From: Magnetospirillum molischianum DSM 120
GTDB lineage: Bacteria > Pseudomonadota > Alphaproteobacteria > Rhodospirillales > Magnetospirillaceae
Reading direction: 5' to 3'
DNA length: 64,000 nucleotides
Assembly: GCF_000294655.1 (NCBI RefSeq)
Contig: NZ_CAHP01000020.1
Coordinates: forward strand, 214,751-278,750
A program made the position numbers and the translations under genes. The notes below the pieces were generated by a model. The model did not search any database and was not told where the DNA came from. It saw only the letters and a list, made by a program, of their open reading frames with translations. Positions 37,320 to 48,355 of the stretch are shown here, piece after piece (the stretch's first letter is position 1; every line of letters begins with the position of its first letter).

Positions 37320-38342
37320 TCAGCCATGCCGGTAAATGGGGTTCCCCCCACTCAGGACTTGTTGTTCGATCCAGGTGTAGGTTTGCGTCATTCCCTGCTG
37401 CAACGATGTCGAGGGTTCCCAGCCGAGAACCGAGCGGATCAGGGTGTTGTCGCTGCTGCGGCCACGAACGCCTTTGGGGGCGGAAAGATCGTAGCGGCGC
37501 TGAAGTCGTACCCCGGCCAAGCTTTCCGCCAAGTCCACCAACCCATTGATGCTGACGGTTTCGGCGCTGCCGATATTGATGGGGGCGGTAAAGTCCGAGG
37601 CGAACAGCGCCTGTAGGCCGTGGATGCAGTCATCGATATACATGAAGCTACGAGTCTGCTGTCCGTCGCCCCAAATCTCGATAGCGTGGTTACCGGACAG
37701 CTTTGCCTCAAGCACTTTGCGGGAAATAGCGGCCGGTGCCTTTTCCCGCCCGCCGTCATAAGTGCCGAGCGGACCATAGACGTTATGCAGGCGCACGATG
37801 CGGGTATCTAAACCATAATCTTCCGAGAAATGGCGGCACATGCGTTCGCTGAACAGCTTTTCCCATCCGTAACCATCCTCGGGCATGGCGGGATAGGCGT
37901 CGGCTTCTTTCAGGGCGGGAACGTCGGGAGCGTCCTGTTTCTCGCTGGCATAGACGCAGGCCGAGGAACTGTAGAGGTATCGCCGACACCCAGCCTGCCG
38001 CGCCGCCATCAACATATGGGTATTGATCAAAACCGACAGCATGCAATCGGCTTTATGGGTCTCAATGAACCCCATGCCGCCCATGTCGCAGGCCAAGTTG
38101 AAAATAGCCTCGGCTCCATCGGCGGCGATGCGACAGGATTCGCGGTCGCGCAGGTCAAGAGACAGGTTCTCGATGCCATCGAAGCGTTGGAACCATAAGT
38201 TCAGTGGCTTGATATCGACTCCACGCAGCCGGGTAAAGCCTTGGCGGCGCAAATCCGCCATCAGGTGGCCGCCAATGAAGCCTCCGGCGCCGCCGATTAC
38301 GATGAGCGAGTCTTTGTCGAGAATGCGGTCCAAAGCATTCAT
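37320..38342 (-). CDS. GDP-mannose 3,5-epimerase-like SDR
   Basis: An extended short-chain dehydrogenase, 340 residues. NAD-binding GGAGGFIGGHL at residues 18-28; catalytic YGWEK (Tyr-x3-Lys) near residue 170; and SSSACVYASEKQ before it. DMGGMGFIETHKA, GVRGRSSDN and NIGSAETVSING are highly characteristic of GDP-mannose-3,5-epimerases and related NDP-sugar epimerases. It likely supplies a nucleotide sugar (for example GDP-galactose) for the polysaccharide. Substrate assignment is by family resemblance. It closes the EPS locus on this side. Confidence 0.87.
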   Translation of the reverse strand: MNALDRILDKDSLIVIGGAGGFIGGHLMADLRRQGFTRLRGVDIKPLNLWFQRFDGIENLSLDLRDRESCRIAADGAEAIFNLACDMGGMGFIETHKADCMLSVLINTHMLMAARQAGCRRYLYSSSACVYASEKQDAPDVPALKEADAYPAMPEDGYGWEKLFSERMCRHFSEDYGLDTRIVRLHNVYGPLGTYDGGREKAPAAISRKVLEAKLSGNHAIEIWGDGQQTRSFMYIDDCIHGLQALFASDFTAPINIGSAETVSINGLVDLAESLAGVRLQRRYDLSAPKGVRGRSSDNTLIRSVLGWEPSTSLQQGMTQTYTWIEQQVLSGGNPIYRHG

Positions 38343-38673
38343 CTAAGCGAAGCTCCTCATTCTTTTCTCCCGTTCGATTTGGCGACGAGGAGCTGTTATC
38401 GTTCTGGGCGGTGTTGTTTGTGCGTCACCGCACCATCGCATTTCTGGTGTACAGCACGGGGGGCTGAGAGACTTGCAGGAAAGATCCTAGAGCGGAGTTT
38501 TACGAATATAGGCCTTTCTGGGTATCCCGGCCTAAGCCTGAATGTCAATTGCAATTTACTGCCTTTGGTTGGTCACGGCATCGCCGTCATCGCTATCTTG
38601 CCGTAGGTTATCTATTTGATATAAATGACCTTATTAAGACTAGACATGCTTTTCGGCGGTTCCTCGTGGGTAG
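38343..38673. other. Intergenic region at right edge of EPS locus
   Basis: No gene seen. The part just upstream of the epimerase has an 8-bp inverted repeat (AGCTCCTC / GAGGAGCT, about 38347-38393), and the DNA becomes AT-rich towards 38.6 kb. It separates the EPS genes from a regulator/transporter cassette of different character. Confidence 0.45.
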
Positions 38674-39555
38674 TCACTGGAAGAGGTCTTTTATCGCTTT
38701 GGCATCCCTTCGGTGATCGATAACGGTGCTACGTCGAATCGTCAGGCCGTGACGGGGGGCCATGGACTGGACCATCTCCTCAAGGGCGCGGCGATGCTCG
38801 GCTTCATCCGCGCTGGTGTAGGCGGCAACAAGATCCGGCGCGCTTTCACGCATGGCTGTATCAAGGCGCTTACGAATATAGGCCGAGAGATTGATCTGTT
38901 CGACGTAGATTCTTTTCGTTCCTGTTTCTGCGATTCTGGAGAACAGTTCTTCCAGTTTGTTTGGTAGAAATCTGAAATGAGGGAACAACGGCCCAATAAA
39001 TGCGTAGGTGGGGATCTCCGCATTGTTAAAGGTCCTGAGGACTTCAATGCGGGAGGAGGCCGACGGCGCATGGACCTCGAAAGCGCGACTGATAGCATCG
39101 TCGGTGGATGTGATTGTCACGCCGACGTCCGGGGCCGGGAGGCTCGCGATGGTCGCAAGGTCATCCTGGACAAGCGGGCTTTTGGTGAGGATCGACACAG
39201 GACCAGGGTACCGCGTTTTCGAGAGGACTTGCAGGATGCCGCGGGCAAGGCGGTATTTCTTCTCCGGTCCCTGCCAAGCGTCGGTCACCGAACTGAGGAA
39301 AATTGACGATTTACGCCGGGCCGTGGAAAATCTGGCAAGTTCCCTCTCAAACAATTCGACAGCATTTGTCTTAACGTAAAGATAGCTGCCCCATGTTTCT
39401 ATTGGCTCACCGACAAAACGCCCCATAAAGCTGGCGTAGCAATAGCTGCATGCAAAAGAACACCCGGTATATGGATTAACAACATAATCGGCATCTGGAA
39501 TCTTTGAGGCGCTGATAATCGATTTTGCCGTAGTCTCGACAATTTTTATATTCAT
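38674..39555 (-). CDS. SPL-like radical SAM protein
   Basis: A 293-residue radical SAM protein with CSFACSYC at residues 32-39 inside VNPYTGCSFACSYCYASFMG, the signature of the SplB-like/COG1533 group. Also seen: SVTDAWQGPEKKYRLARGIL and ILTKSPLVQDDL. Spore photolyase itself is not expected in a Gram-negative; COG1533 members are largely uncharacterised and some act on nucleic acids. Translation begins at ATG 39555 in an AT-rich stretch. It lies 59 bases downstream of, and in the same direction as, the MarR gene. Confidence 0.85.
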   Translation of the reverse strand: MNIKIVETTAKSIISASKIPDADYVVNPYTGCSFACSYCYASFMGRFVGEPIETWGSYLYVKTNAVELFERELARFSTARRKSSIFLSSVTDAWQGPEKKYRLARGILQVLSKTRYPGPVSILTKSPLVQDDLATIASLPAPDVGVTITSTDDAISRAFEVHAPSASSRIEVLRTFNNAEIPTYAFIGPLFPHFRFLPNKLEELFSRIAETGTKRIYVEQINLSAYIRKRLDTAMRESAPDLVAAYTSADEAEHRRALEEMVQSMAPRHGLTIRRSTVIDHRRDAKAIKDLFQ

Positions 39556-39614
39556 CGAATTATCCTTAATAAAATTTCATAAAAATATTTTATTAAATAA
39601 TAAATCGATCAAAT

Positions 39615-40121
39615 TTAATTTATTCCTTCGATCATCTTTTTAAGAATTTTGTTTAATTCAATGGTTTCTTCTTGGGTTATGTGTCGTAGAATATTTAATT
39701 CATTTTCAATATGCTCAGGTAATATATCGTCTATAGCGGTTTTTCCTTTTTCGGTTAGGGCGACGAGCGTCCCGCGTCGGTCGGTCGGGTGCTTCCGGCG
39801 CTCAATCAGTCCAGCCTTTTCCAACCGATCAATCCGCGCCGTCATCCCGCCAGAGGAGATCATTGCCGCCTCATAGAGTGCCGTGGGGGTTAGTGCATAA
39901 GGAGTCCCGGAGCGACGCAGTGTTGCGAGGACGTCGAACTCGCCATTCTGCAATCCGAAGCGGGCAAAAAGCGGATTCAGGTGGTCGCGGGTCAGGATTT
40001 GCGTCAGCTCAGTGAGGCGGCCCAGGACTTCCATTGGAAACGGATCAATATCCGGCCGTTCGCGCCGCCACTGGCTGGCGGCGACGGCTGCGCGGTCGTT
40101 TGTCGTGTTCAGCTTTGTCAT
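39615..40121 (-). CDS. MarR-family transcriptional regulator
   Basis: A 168-residue winged-helix regulator: TPTALYEAAMISSGGMTARIDRLEKAGL recognition region followed by the wing RRKHPTDRRGTLVALTEKG, the family hallmark. The 3' half of the gene is much more AT-rich than its neighbours, and the spacer to the next gene is nearly all A/T, hinting at transfer. It is divergent from a DMT-MFS transporter pair, with a palindrome-rich 180-bp gap between them that is probably its operator region. Confidence 0.92.
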   Translation of the reverse strand: MTKLNTTNDRAAVAASQWRRERPDIDPFPMEVLGRLTELTQILTRDHLNPLFARFGLQNGEFDVLATLRRSGTPYALTPTALYEAAMISSGGMTARIDRLEKAGLIERRKHPTDRRGTLVALTEKGKTAIDDILPEHIENELNILRHITQEETIELNKILKKMIEGIN

Positions 40122-40160
40122 TCTGTAATACCGGGTGGTGTGAGGCTTTTTATATCACAT

Positions 40161-40275
40161 CGACCGATGCGGAGCGCATGGTCGCGCGTGTTGCCGGGAT
40201 GGCGCCAAATATCTTGATATCAAGAAACTTTGTGGCTAGATTCTAGCCATCAAGACGCTTGAAGGCAATTGCCTT
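40161..40275. promoter_or_regulatory. Palindrome cluster in MarR/transporter divergent promoter
   Basis: Five dyads in 115 bases: CGACC-g-ATGCG/CGCAT-GGTCG hairpin (40161-40184, one bulge); TCTTGATATCAAGA (40212-40225, perfect); TGGCTAGA-t-TCTAGCCA (40233-40249); TCAAG-acg-CTTGA (40250-40262); AAGGCAATTGCCTT (40262-40275, perfect). MarR proteins bind dyads of about this size, so one or more are probably operators for the divergent genes; the others could bind a second regulator or fold in RNA. Confidence 0.6.
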
Positions 40276-40302
40276 TGGCGTTCCGCCTCATTGAGGTCCG
40301 TC

Positions 40303-41217
40303 ATGAACGCGCCAGCCCAAGGCGCAGCGGGGCTTTGCATGCCGTCTGCGCTGAAACCGATCCTGTGCCTTTTGGCCACCGGCAGCCTGCTCGGGCTGAC
40401 GACGGTCCTGGCTGGTCTCGCCGTCAGGTCGGGCTGGAACCCGATCGCCTTTTTGTTCTGGTCTGCTCTGGGGAGCGGCGTTTTGCTGGCGGGGGTTGCC
40501 GGTCTGGCGGGCGAACGTCCGAAACCGTCTCTACCGCTGTTGCGCTATGCACTGATCTCGGGGTTGATCAGTTTCGCTCTGCCGAACATGCTGTCCTTTT
40601 CAGCGATCCCGCATGTTGGCGCGGGCTTCGTGTCATTGTGTCTGGCGTTCCCTCCGATGCTGACCTATGGAATCGCGCTTTTTCTCGGAATGGATCGCGC
40701 TTCGGTCAAGGGAATCGGCGGGATGATACTTGGCTTGAGCGGTGCGGTTTTGCTTGCCCTGTCGCAGTCGAGCGCACAAGACGGTCTCTGGATTTGGATC
40801 GGCCTTGCCCTGATGGCCCCCGTCATCATCGCGACGGGAAATATCTACCGCACCGTTGACTGGCCGAAAGAAGCCTCTCCCCGCTTGCTGGCGCCCGTCA
40901 TGTTGCTGGCGGCGGCAGCGATCATCGGGCTTTGGGTCGTCTTTACCGGTATACCGCTGTCGCCGGTGGCTTGGGATCGTACCGCCTCAATGCTGCTTTT
41001 TGCCCAGATGACCGCCGTTGCGGCCACCTATGCGCTGTTCTTTGTGCTCCAGAAATTGAGCGGGCCGGTCGGCCTCAGCCAGATCGGTTGGATTGGCGCT
41101 TGTGTCGGCAAGCTGCTTGCCGTTCTCGTTCTCGCGGAGGCCGTTCCCATAATCCTGGTCCCTGCCTTCGGTCTCATTTTCATTGGCATTGTATTCGTCA
41201 GCAGGAGGATGCGCTGA
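40303..41217 (+). CDS. EamA/DMT-superfamily transporter
   Basis: A 304-residue inner-membrane transporter with ten hydrophobic helices. Start ATG 40303 (MNAPAQGAAGLCMPSALKP), although TTG 40291 is also in frame. EamA features include FALPNMLSFSAIPHVGAGFVSL and a second half ending LSGPVGLSQIGWIGACVGKL. Its stop overlaps the next start (TGATG), which ties it to the MFS transporter. Control by the divergent MarR gene is expected. Substrate unknown. Confidence 0.87.
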   Translation: MNAPAQGAAGLCMPSALKPILCLLATGSLLGLTTVLAGLAVRSGWNPIAFLFWSALGSGVLLAGVAGLAGERPKPSLPLLRYALISGLISFALPNMLSFSAIPHVGAGFVSLCLAFPPMLTYGIALFLGMDRASVKGIGGMILGLSGAVLLALSQSSAQDGLWIWIGLALMAPVIIATGNIYRTVDWPKEASPRLLAPVMLLAAAAIIGLWVVFTGIPLSPVAWDRTASMLLFAQMTAVAATYALFFVLQKLSGPVGLSQIGWIGACVGKLLAVLVLAEAVPIILVPAFGLIFIGIVFVSRRMR

Positions 41218-42392
41218 TGCGAAATCACATCGCGATACTGATCGTGATCATCCTTCTGGCAATGAACCTTCGGCCCGTCATGGCGGGACTCGGGCCATTG
41301 CTCGATCTTATCGAGCATTCCACCGGTCTTAGTTCGGCGGGGGCGGGGCTTCTTACCACTTTGCCGGTCTTTTTTATGGGGCTTGGCGCCTTCGCTGGGC
41401 GGCATCTCCGCCTGTTGCTGGGCGAAAAGAATGGAATCGCGCTCGGTATCGTCCTCATCGCCTTAACCTGCGGAAGTCGGCTGGTCTGGAACGATACCTC
41501 CGGCATGTTATTGACCGCTATTGGTGCCGGGCTGGGGATTGCGATTGTCCAGGCGCTCGTTCCCGGCGTTATCAAAGGGCGCTTCGGTGCCAACACGGGC
41601 CGGGCGATGGGCCTCTACACGACCGGCATCATGGCGGGAGCGGCAGTTTCCGCCGCCATGGCCGCCGGGTTGGCGCAGAGCTTCGGCTGGCAGGCCGCCC
41701 TTGCCGTTTGGTCGCTTCCGGCTGCGGTGGCGGCGTTGTGCTGGCTGGTCTATCCCGCACCGGCGGAACACACCAGATCAACACCGGGTAAGGCTAAAAG
41801 CGCCTTCTGGAGGAGCGGCCGTGCCTGGCTGTTGATGCTGTTCTTCGGGATTGGGACCGGTGCCTACACGCTTGTTCTCGCCTGGTTGCCTCCGTTTTTT
41901 ATGGGGCTTGGTCAAAGTCGTGAAATCAGCGGCTACCTGCTTGCGGGTCTGACCGTCATGGAGGTCGTGGCAGGGTTTTGCGTTTCCGCTTTTATCGGCC
42001 GATTCCCGGATCGGCGAGGCCCGCTGATTATCGTCCTGCTCTGCGCGTTGGCAGGGGTGATTTGTCTAATTGTTGAACCGTTATCTCTTGTTCTGCTGGC
42101 GATACCGTTGCTTGGGGTAGGGATTGGCGCACTATTCCCGCTCTCGCTGATCGTCACTCTGGATCATGTCGATGACCCTATTCGGGCCGGAGAGCTGGCG
42201 GGCTTTGTTCAGGGGGGCGGATATATCCTGGCGAGTGCGATGCCTTTCCTGGCCGGTGCCATCCGCGATAGATTTGCCGACCTTTCCCATGCGTGGACGC
42301 TGATGGCGCTGGGCATCGTGGTTATAATTGGAATTGCCACACGGTTCTCGCCCCAGTCGCGGATTTCCCTGATCCGCCGTAGAGAAGCGTGA
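41217..42392 (+). CDS. CynX/NimT-type MFS transporter
   Basis: A 391-residue major facilitator with twelve helices. The N-terminus MRNHIAILIVIILLAMNLRP with RPVMAGLGPLL is typical of the CynX/NimT (cyanate transport, 2-nitroimidazole) family, as is VPGVIKGRFGANTGRAMGLY. It overlaps the DMT gene and is probably co-transcribed under MarR control. Resistance to a small toxic molecule is a reasonable but unproven guess. Confidence 0.88.
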   Translation: MRNHIAILIVIILLAMNLRPVMAGLGPLLDLIEHSTGLSSAGAGLLTTLPVFFMGLGAFAGRHLRLLLGEKNGIALGIVLIALTCGSRLVWNDTSGMLLTAIGAGLGIAIVQALVPGVIKGRFGANTGRAMGLYTTGIMAGAAVSAAMAAGLAQSFGWQAALAVWSLPAAVAALCWLVYPAPAEHTRSTPGKAKSAFWRSGRAWLLMLFFGIGTGAYTLVLAWLPPFFMGLGQSREISGYLLAGLTVMEVVAGFCVSAFIGRFPDRRGPLIIVLLCALAGVICLIVEPLSLVLLAIPLLGVGIGALFPLSLIVTLDHVDDPIRAGELAGFVQGGGYILASAMPFLAGAIRDRFADLSHAWTLMALGIVVIIGIATRFSPQSRISLIRRREA

Positions 42393-42488
42393 TTGATCCG
42401 GTTGGGTATCTTACGAAAGGAAGGCTTTCTCGTGCAGACCCGCCTGTTACGATGGCGGGACTTCCGAACGATACCGTCGAGGTGATGC

Positions 42489-43166
42489 ATGATGTCTGAA
42501 ACGACGGTCTTTCTGCCTGTCGCCGAGGCTTATGATCGCTGGTCTGGCGTCTATGACAGCTATGACAACCCAATGGTATTCGGTGCGGGTCAAGTGGTTC
42601 AGCGGCTGGCCGATCATGTGGGTGGGCAGATTGTCGTCGAATTCGGCTGCGGGACGGGGCGCAATCTTCTGAAGCTTAAGCAGCACGGTGCGGCCAAGCT
42701 GGTTGGCTGCGATCTTTCGTCCGGCATGCTGGACCAGGCGCGGACTCGCGATCCAACGCTGGTGCTTCTGCACCAAGACATGACCCGGCCGTTGCCGCTG
42801 CCAGACGGCTCCGCCGATTTGGTGCTCTTCTCGTTGACGCTGGAACACGTCGCTGATCTGGTGCCGCCGATGCGTGAGGCGCGGCGTCTTCTCCGGGCGG
42901 CGGGCAGAATTGCGATCATCGAAATCCACCCCTTTATGTCTCTGAGCAATGTGGCGGCTCATTTCCGCGATGGTGGGAAGATCGTGGAGATGCCGACCTT
43001 CCCACACCAGTTTTCTGACTACCTGAATGCTGCCGCATCAAGCGGTCTACAAATCGCCGAATGCCGGGAATGGCGGCCACGCGATTTCCAGGGGCCGATT
43101 CCGAACAAGGTCTTGAAACGGGGACCGGATTTTCCTCTCCTCGTCGAATTTTCGCTACGCCGATAG
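42489..43166 (+). CDS. Class I SAM-dependent methyltransferase
   Basis: A 225-residue methyltransferase. Motif I is VVEFGCGTGRNLLKLK (about residues 50-65), followed by GCDLSSGMLDQA and LPDGSADLVLFSLTLEHV, the pattern of small-molecule and ubiquinone/SmtA-like type enzymes. It starts 96 bases after the MFS gene, so co-transcription is possible. ATG 42489 and 42492 are adjacent; either works. Substrate unknown. Confidence 0.88.
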   Translation: MMSETTVFLPVAEAYDRWSGVYDSYDNPMVFGAGQVVQRLADHVGGQIVVEFGCGTGRNLLKLKQHGAAKLVGCDLSSGMLDQARTRDPTLVLLHQDMTRPLPLPDGSADLVLFSLTLEHVADLVPPMREARRLLRAAGRIAIIEIHPFMSLSNVAAHFRDGGKIVEMPTFPHQFSDYLNAAASSGLQIAECREWRPRDFQGPIPNKVLKRGPDFPLLVEFSLRR

Positions 43167-43201
43167 CGCTTACGCGATTGTCGGCGAATAAGCCTTTACC
43201 G

Positions 43202-45409
<2,208 letters not shown>

Positions 45410-45438
45410 GGGGCCGTCCTTGCCTGTCATTTGCGACG

Positions 45439-45469
45439 AGGCTACAATCTCTAGTCACTAGAGGAGCAA
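45439..45469 (-). promoter_or_regulatory. MerR-type operator/promoter of zntA
   Basis: Reading the minus strand: -35 TTGCTC (45469-45464), a 19-bp spacer, and -10 TAGCCT (45444-45439). The spacer contains the 15-bp dyad CTCTAGTGACTAGAG (45449-45463). A 19-bp spacer with a dyad inside is the hallmark of promoters untwisted by MerR-family activators. It lies between zntA and the merR-like gene. Confidence 0.88.
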
Positions 45470-45477
45470 GTTCGAAA

Positions 45478-45900
45478 ATGTCTGGAGTTTCGATCGGAGA
45501 GGCTGCCCGTGTTAGCGGTGTCAAGGTCCCGACGATCCGCTATTACGAACAGGTTGGATTGTTGATCGAGCCACCTCGTACCGAGGGGAACCGCCGTGTC
45601 TATGATCAGGCGTGTCTCCAGCGGTTGACCTTCATCCGCCACGCTCGGGAACTGGGATTTGAAGTCGATGCGATTCGGACGCTGCTCGATCTCCAGGACA
45701 ACCCTGGACAATCGTGCTCTCCGGCTGATTCCATTGCACGCCAACGGCTTCAAGACGTGGTGGAGCGTATCGAACGCCTGAAAGCTCTTCAGACGGAACT
45801 CGAACGGATGATCGTGGGCTGTTCACATGGAACCATCGCCAAATGCCGGGTGATCGAGGTTCTGACCGATCACGGACAGTGCGAGCACCCGACCCATTGA
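45478..45900 (+). CDS. MerR-family heavy-metal-responsive regulator
   Basis: A 140-residue MerR-type activator. The N-terminal HTH reads SIGEAARVSGVKVPTIRYYEQVGLL and a dimerisation helix follows. Metal-site Cys residues are in DNPGQSC (near 81) and the C-terminal CSHGTIAKC and GQCEH segment, the arrangement in CadR/ZntR/PbrR. It probably activates zntA in response to Zn, Cd or Pb through the operator 15 bases upstream of its start. The exact metal cannot be assigned by sequence alone. Confidence 0.93.
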   Translation: MSGVSIGEAARVSGVKVPTIRYYEQVGLLIEPPRTEGNRRVYDQACLQRLTFIRHARELGFEVDAIRTLLDLQDNPGQSCSPADSIARQRLQDVVERIERLKALQTELERMIVGCSHGTIAKCRVIEVLTDHGQCEHPTH

Positions 45901-45925
45901 CGAGAGCCGCCCCTGGCGTCTGTGC

Positions 45926-46930
45926 TCAGGGGAGGAGGCAGCGCTCTCCTGTGCTCTGCCCGACAAGCATGGCCCTGACAAGAGGGATTACGCCTGACGT
46001 AAAGGCTTCGGCACCGGAGATATTAAGGTGCATTGCGTCTACATAGTTTTGAGGATCTTTATCCAATCCATTGATTTTGCTTAGATCTGCGTAAACGACG
46101 TCCGGGCGATTTTCAGTCAGGCCACAAAAGAAAGTCCTCGTCTGACGTCGGGTATCTTCTCCCAGGGTGTCGTCAACATCGTAGCGAGGCGTCTCGATCA
46201 GAAGAACCTTTATGCCGTGGCGCTGCGCCATTTCGACAAGTTCGACAAACCCGGCTTGTCGTTTGGCCGATAGTGCATAATCGGCGCTACTAAGAACCGC
46301 GGGCGGGGTCCAGTCTCGTGGCGGCATCAGTAGACTGCCTTGCCTGTAACGGCAATCACCGAGGCCAAAGCAAAGCCAGCCGGGATTGTTGCGGTTGGTC
46401 CAGGCCCGAAATAGCTCCGGCAAGCGGTTGGCAAGCACACTGGATTTCAAAACATAACGCGCGAAAAAAGCTTCCAACTCTTTTTTCGGGAAGGTTTCCG
46501 GTAGAAAAAGATCATGTATCTGCGTGTTCTCCAGTGCCCATTCCCTGAACTGCGTCGTGTCAAAATGTAGTGAAGCTGGATTAAGGCTTTCTGGATCGGC
46601 TTCGAAGATCACCAGCTTTGGGTGGTGGCCCGATTCCAGCCATATCTTGAGGGTGAGGAACTGCTGATCGAAATTAGCGCCATCGGCACCGAAATTGAAG
46701 ACGCTCTGTTCTGTCGCTTCCCCCAGCATCTCGGCATCATAATGGTGATAGGATCGAGAGCTCCCAAAAATTCCCACGACAGGCTGGATGTCTCGATTAA
46801 ATACGATATCAAGCTTTGCCTGTAGGTGGCTATGATCTCGTAAGTAAACGCCTGCTTGATATATTGATCTGTCTATTCCAAATAAGATTGATATGAAAAC
46901 TATCGCCTTGATTGCCGTGTTGCGCATCAT
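45926..46930 (-). CDS. SGNH/DltD-like partner of MBOAT acyltransferase
   Basis: A 334-residue protein with one N-terminal hydrophobic helix (KAIVFISILFGIDRSIY) and a presumed periplasmic domain. GIFGSSRSYHHYD (near residue 53) resembles the GxSxS nucleophile block, and DAMHLNISGAEAF (C-terminal D-x2-H) the catalytic Asp-His block of SGNH/GDSL-type acyl esterases. Such proteins accompany MBOAT genes and finish transfer of acyl groups to extracytoplasmic polymers (as in alginate, cellulose or DltB/DltD systems). Lies 6 bases after the MBOAT gene. Confidence 0.75.
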   Translation of the reverse strand: MMRNTAIKAIVFISILFGIDRSIYQAGVYLRDHSHLQAKLDIVFNRDIQPVVGIFGSSRSYHHYDAEMLGEATEQSVFNFGADGANFDQQFLTLKIWLESGHHPKLVIFEADPESLNPASLHFDTTQFREWALENTQIHDLFLPETFPKKELEAFFARYVLKSSVLANRLPELFRAWTNRNNPGWLCFGLGDCRYRQGSLLMPPRDWTPPAVLSSADYALSAKRQAGFVELVEMAQRHGIKVLLIETPRYDVDDTLGEDTRRQTRTFFCGLTENRPDVVYADLSKINGLDKDPQNYVDAMHLNISGAEAFTSGVIPLVRAMLVGQSTGERCLLP

Positions 46931-46936
46931 GACCGT

Positions 46937-48355
46937 TCAAAACTGAAAGTAGATGAATTGCTTGGTCGCGTTCGAACCCGGAAACAAAGCGACCAGGAAG
47001 ATAACGGCGCAATAGGCGGCCCAGCGTAAGGGCAGTGACATTTGCGAGATGGTAAAGCGTCCGCGCGCTTCCATCATGGCATCGCCCAACAAAACGATGG
47101 CAATGCCGCTTGCCGCCAGAGCCATCTGGGTCGGGGGGAGGATCTGATTGAGTGCCCCAAAATTGCCGAAGCTGGCCATACCATTCAAGATTGCGCCCGC
47201 GTCAGCCAACGATGGCGATCGGAACAAGACCCATCCCAAGGCCACAAGATGGAACACGGCTAATCGTAGGATCATTTTTCCGGCAGGTTCTGCGAACCAT
47301 CGCCTGATCCTCTCCGAGGTGAGCCAACGCAAGGTGTGCTCGCCCAGGAACAAGCCACCGTGGAACAGCCCCCACAAAAGGAAAGTTATGTTCGCTCCGT
47401 GCCAAAGGCCGCTGACGGCGAATACGACCAGGATTGCCCCAGCCCAGCCCACCATGCCCTGCCGGTTCCCACCCAGGGGAATATAGACATAGTCTCTGAA
47501 CCAAGTGGACAGGGAGATATGCCAGCGAGACCAGAAATCCTTGATAGATGTGGCAAAGTAGGGGCGGCGGAAATTCTCACACAAATTTATCCCAAACATG
47601 TGAGAGATGCCGATGGCCATGTCTGTGTAGCCAGAGAAGTCGCAATAGATCTGAATGGCAAAGAAGTAGAATGCCAGCCATGATCCTGCTCCATGGAACA
47701 TGCTCGGATCTGCATAGACAGAATCGACCAATACGGCCAGCCTGTCGGCTACAAATACTTTCTTGAATAAACCCCACAAAAAGATCCTTAGCCCGAAAGA
47801 CATGCGGGCGGAATCGGGGAGATGGATGCTTCCAAACTGGCTCAGCAATAGATGGGGGCGGACGATTGGGCCTGCGATTTGGTGAGGAAAATAAAGAGGA
47901 TAAAGGAGAAGCTTGAAGTAATTTCCAACGGGTGCGCAGCGTCCAGCGCGGACGTCAAGGCAATAGCTGAGGAGCTGGAATGTGTAGAATGAAATTCCAA
48001 GGGGAAGGATCAATGATAATGGGTCGAAGTGCGGATCTCTTTCTCCAAAAAATATTTCAATTTCTAGTAAAATATCAACAATAAAGTTCGAGTATTTAAT
48101 AAAAATTAATGGAATCAATATTATAAATACAGCTAGAGCGGTCAGCTTCCGCGTAACAAAGTGCTGGCAGCGGCCGTACACAAACGCGATGAACGCCAAC
48201 CCCATGATCAGGCCCAGGTAGCGCCAATCCCATGCCGCATAGAAAATAGCGCTGGCACCGAGCAGGGTTCCCCAGCGCCATTGTTGTGGCGTTGCTACAA
48301 AGATAATCCAAGCAAAAATGAAAAAGAAACCGAACTCTACTGAATTGAAAACCAA
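46937..48355 (-). CDS. MBOAT-family membrane O-acyltransferase
   Basis: A 472-residue MBOAT protein starting at TTG 48355 (MVFNSVEFGFFFIF, the usual MBOAT N-terminus; AGAGGA is 8 bases upstream). It has about ten helices, the PHQIAGPIVRPHLLL segment, and the catalytic His region SGLWHGANITFLLWGLFHG. Related proteins acetylate alginate, peptidoglycan or EPS. The N-terminal coding stretch 48.05-48.15 kb is strongly AT-rich compared with the rest of the gene. With the adjacent SGNH-like protein it should O-acetylate an exported polymer, perhaps the EPS encoded 8-26 kb away. Confidence 0.9.
   Translation of the reverse strand: MVFNSVEFGFFFIFAWIIFVATPQQWRWGTLLGASAIFYAAWDWRYLGLIMGLAFIAFVYGRCQHFVTRKLTALAVFIILIPLIFIKYSNFIVDILLEIEIFFGERDPHFDPLSLILPLGISFYTFQLLSYCLDVRAGRCAPVGNYFKLLLYPLYFPHQIAGPIVRPHLLLSQFGSIHLPDSARMSFGLRIFLWGLFKKVFVADRLAVLVDSVYADPSMFHGAGSWLAFYFFAIQIYCDFSGYTDMAIGISHMFGINLCENFRRPYFATSIKDFWSRWHISLSTWFRDYVYIPLGGNRQGMVGWAGAILVVFAVSGLWHGANITFLLWGLFHGGLFLGEHTLRWLTSERIRRWFAEPAGKMILRLAVFHLVALGWVLFRSPSLADAGAILNGMASFGNFGALNQILPPTQMALAASGIAIVLLGDAMMEARGRFTISQMSLPLRWAAYCAVIFLVALFPGSNATKQFIYFQF

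Noticed and set aside
38498-38884. 15-base direct repeat TTACGAATATAGGCC (about 38499 and 38869)
   Set aside because: One or two exact 15-mers are expected by chance in 64 kb, and one copy is within a coding sequence.
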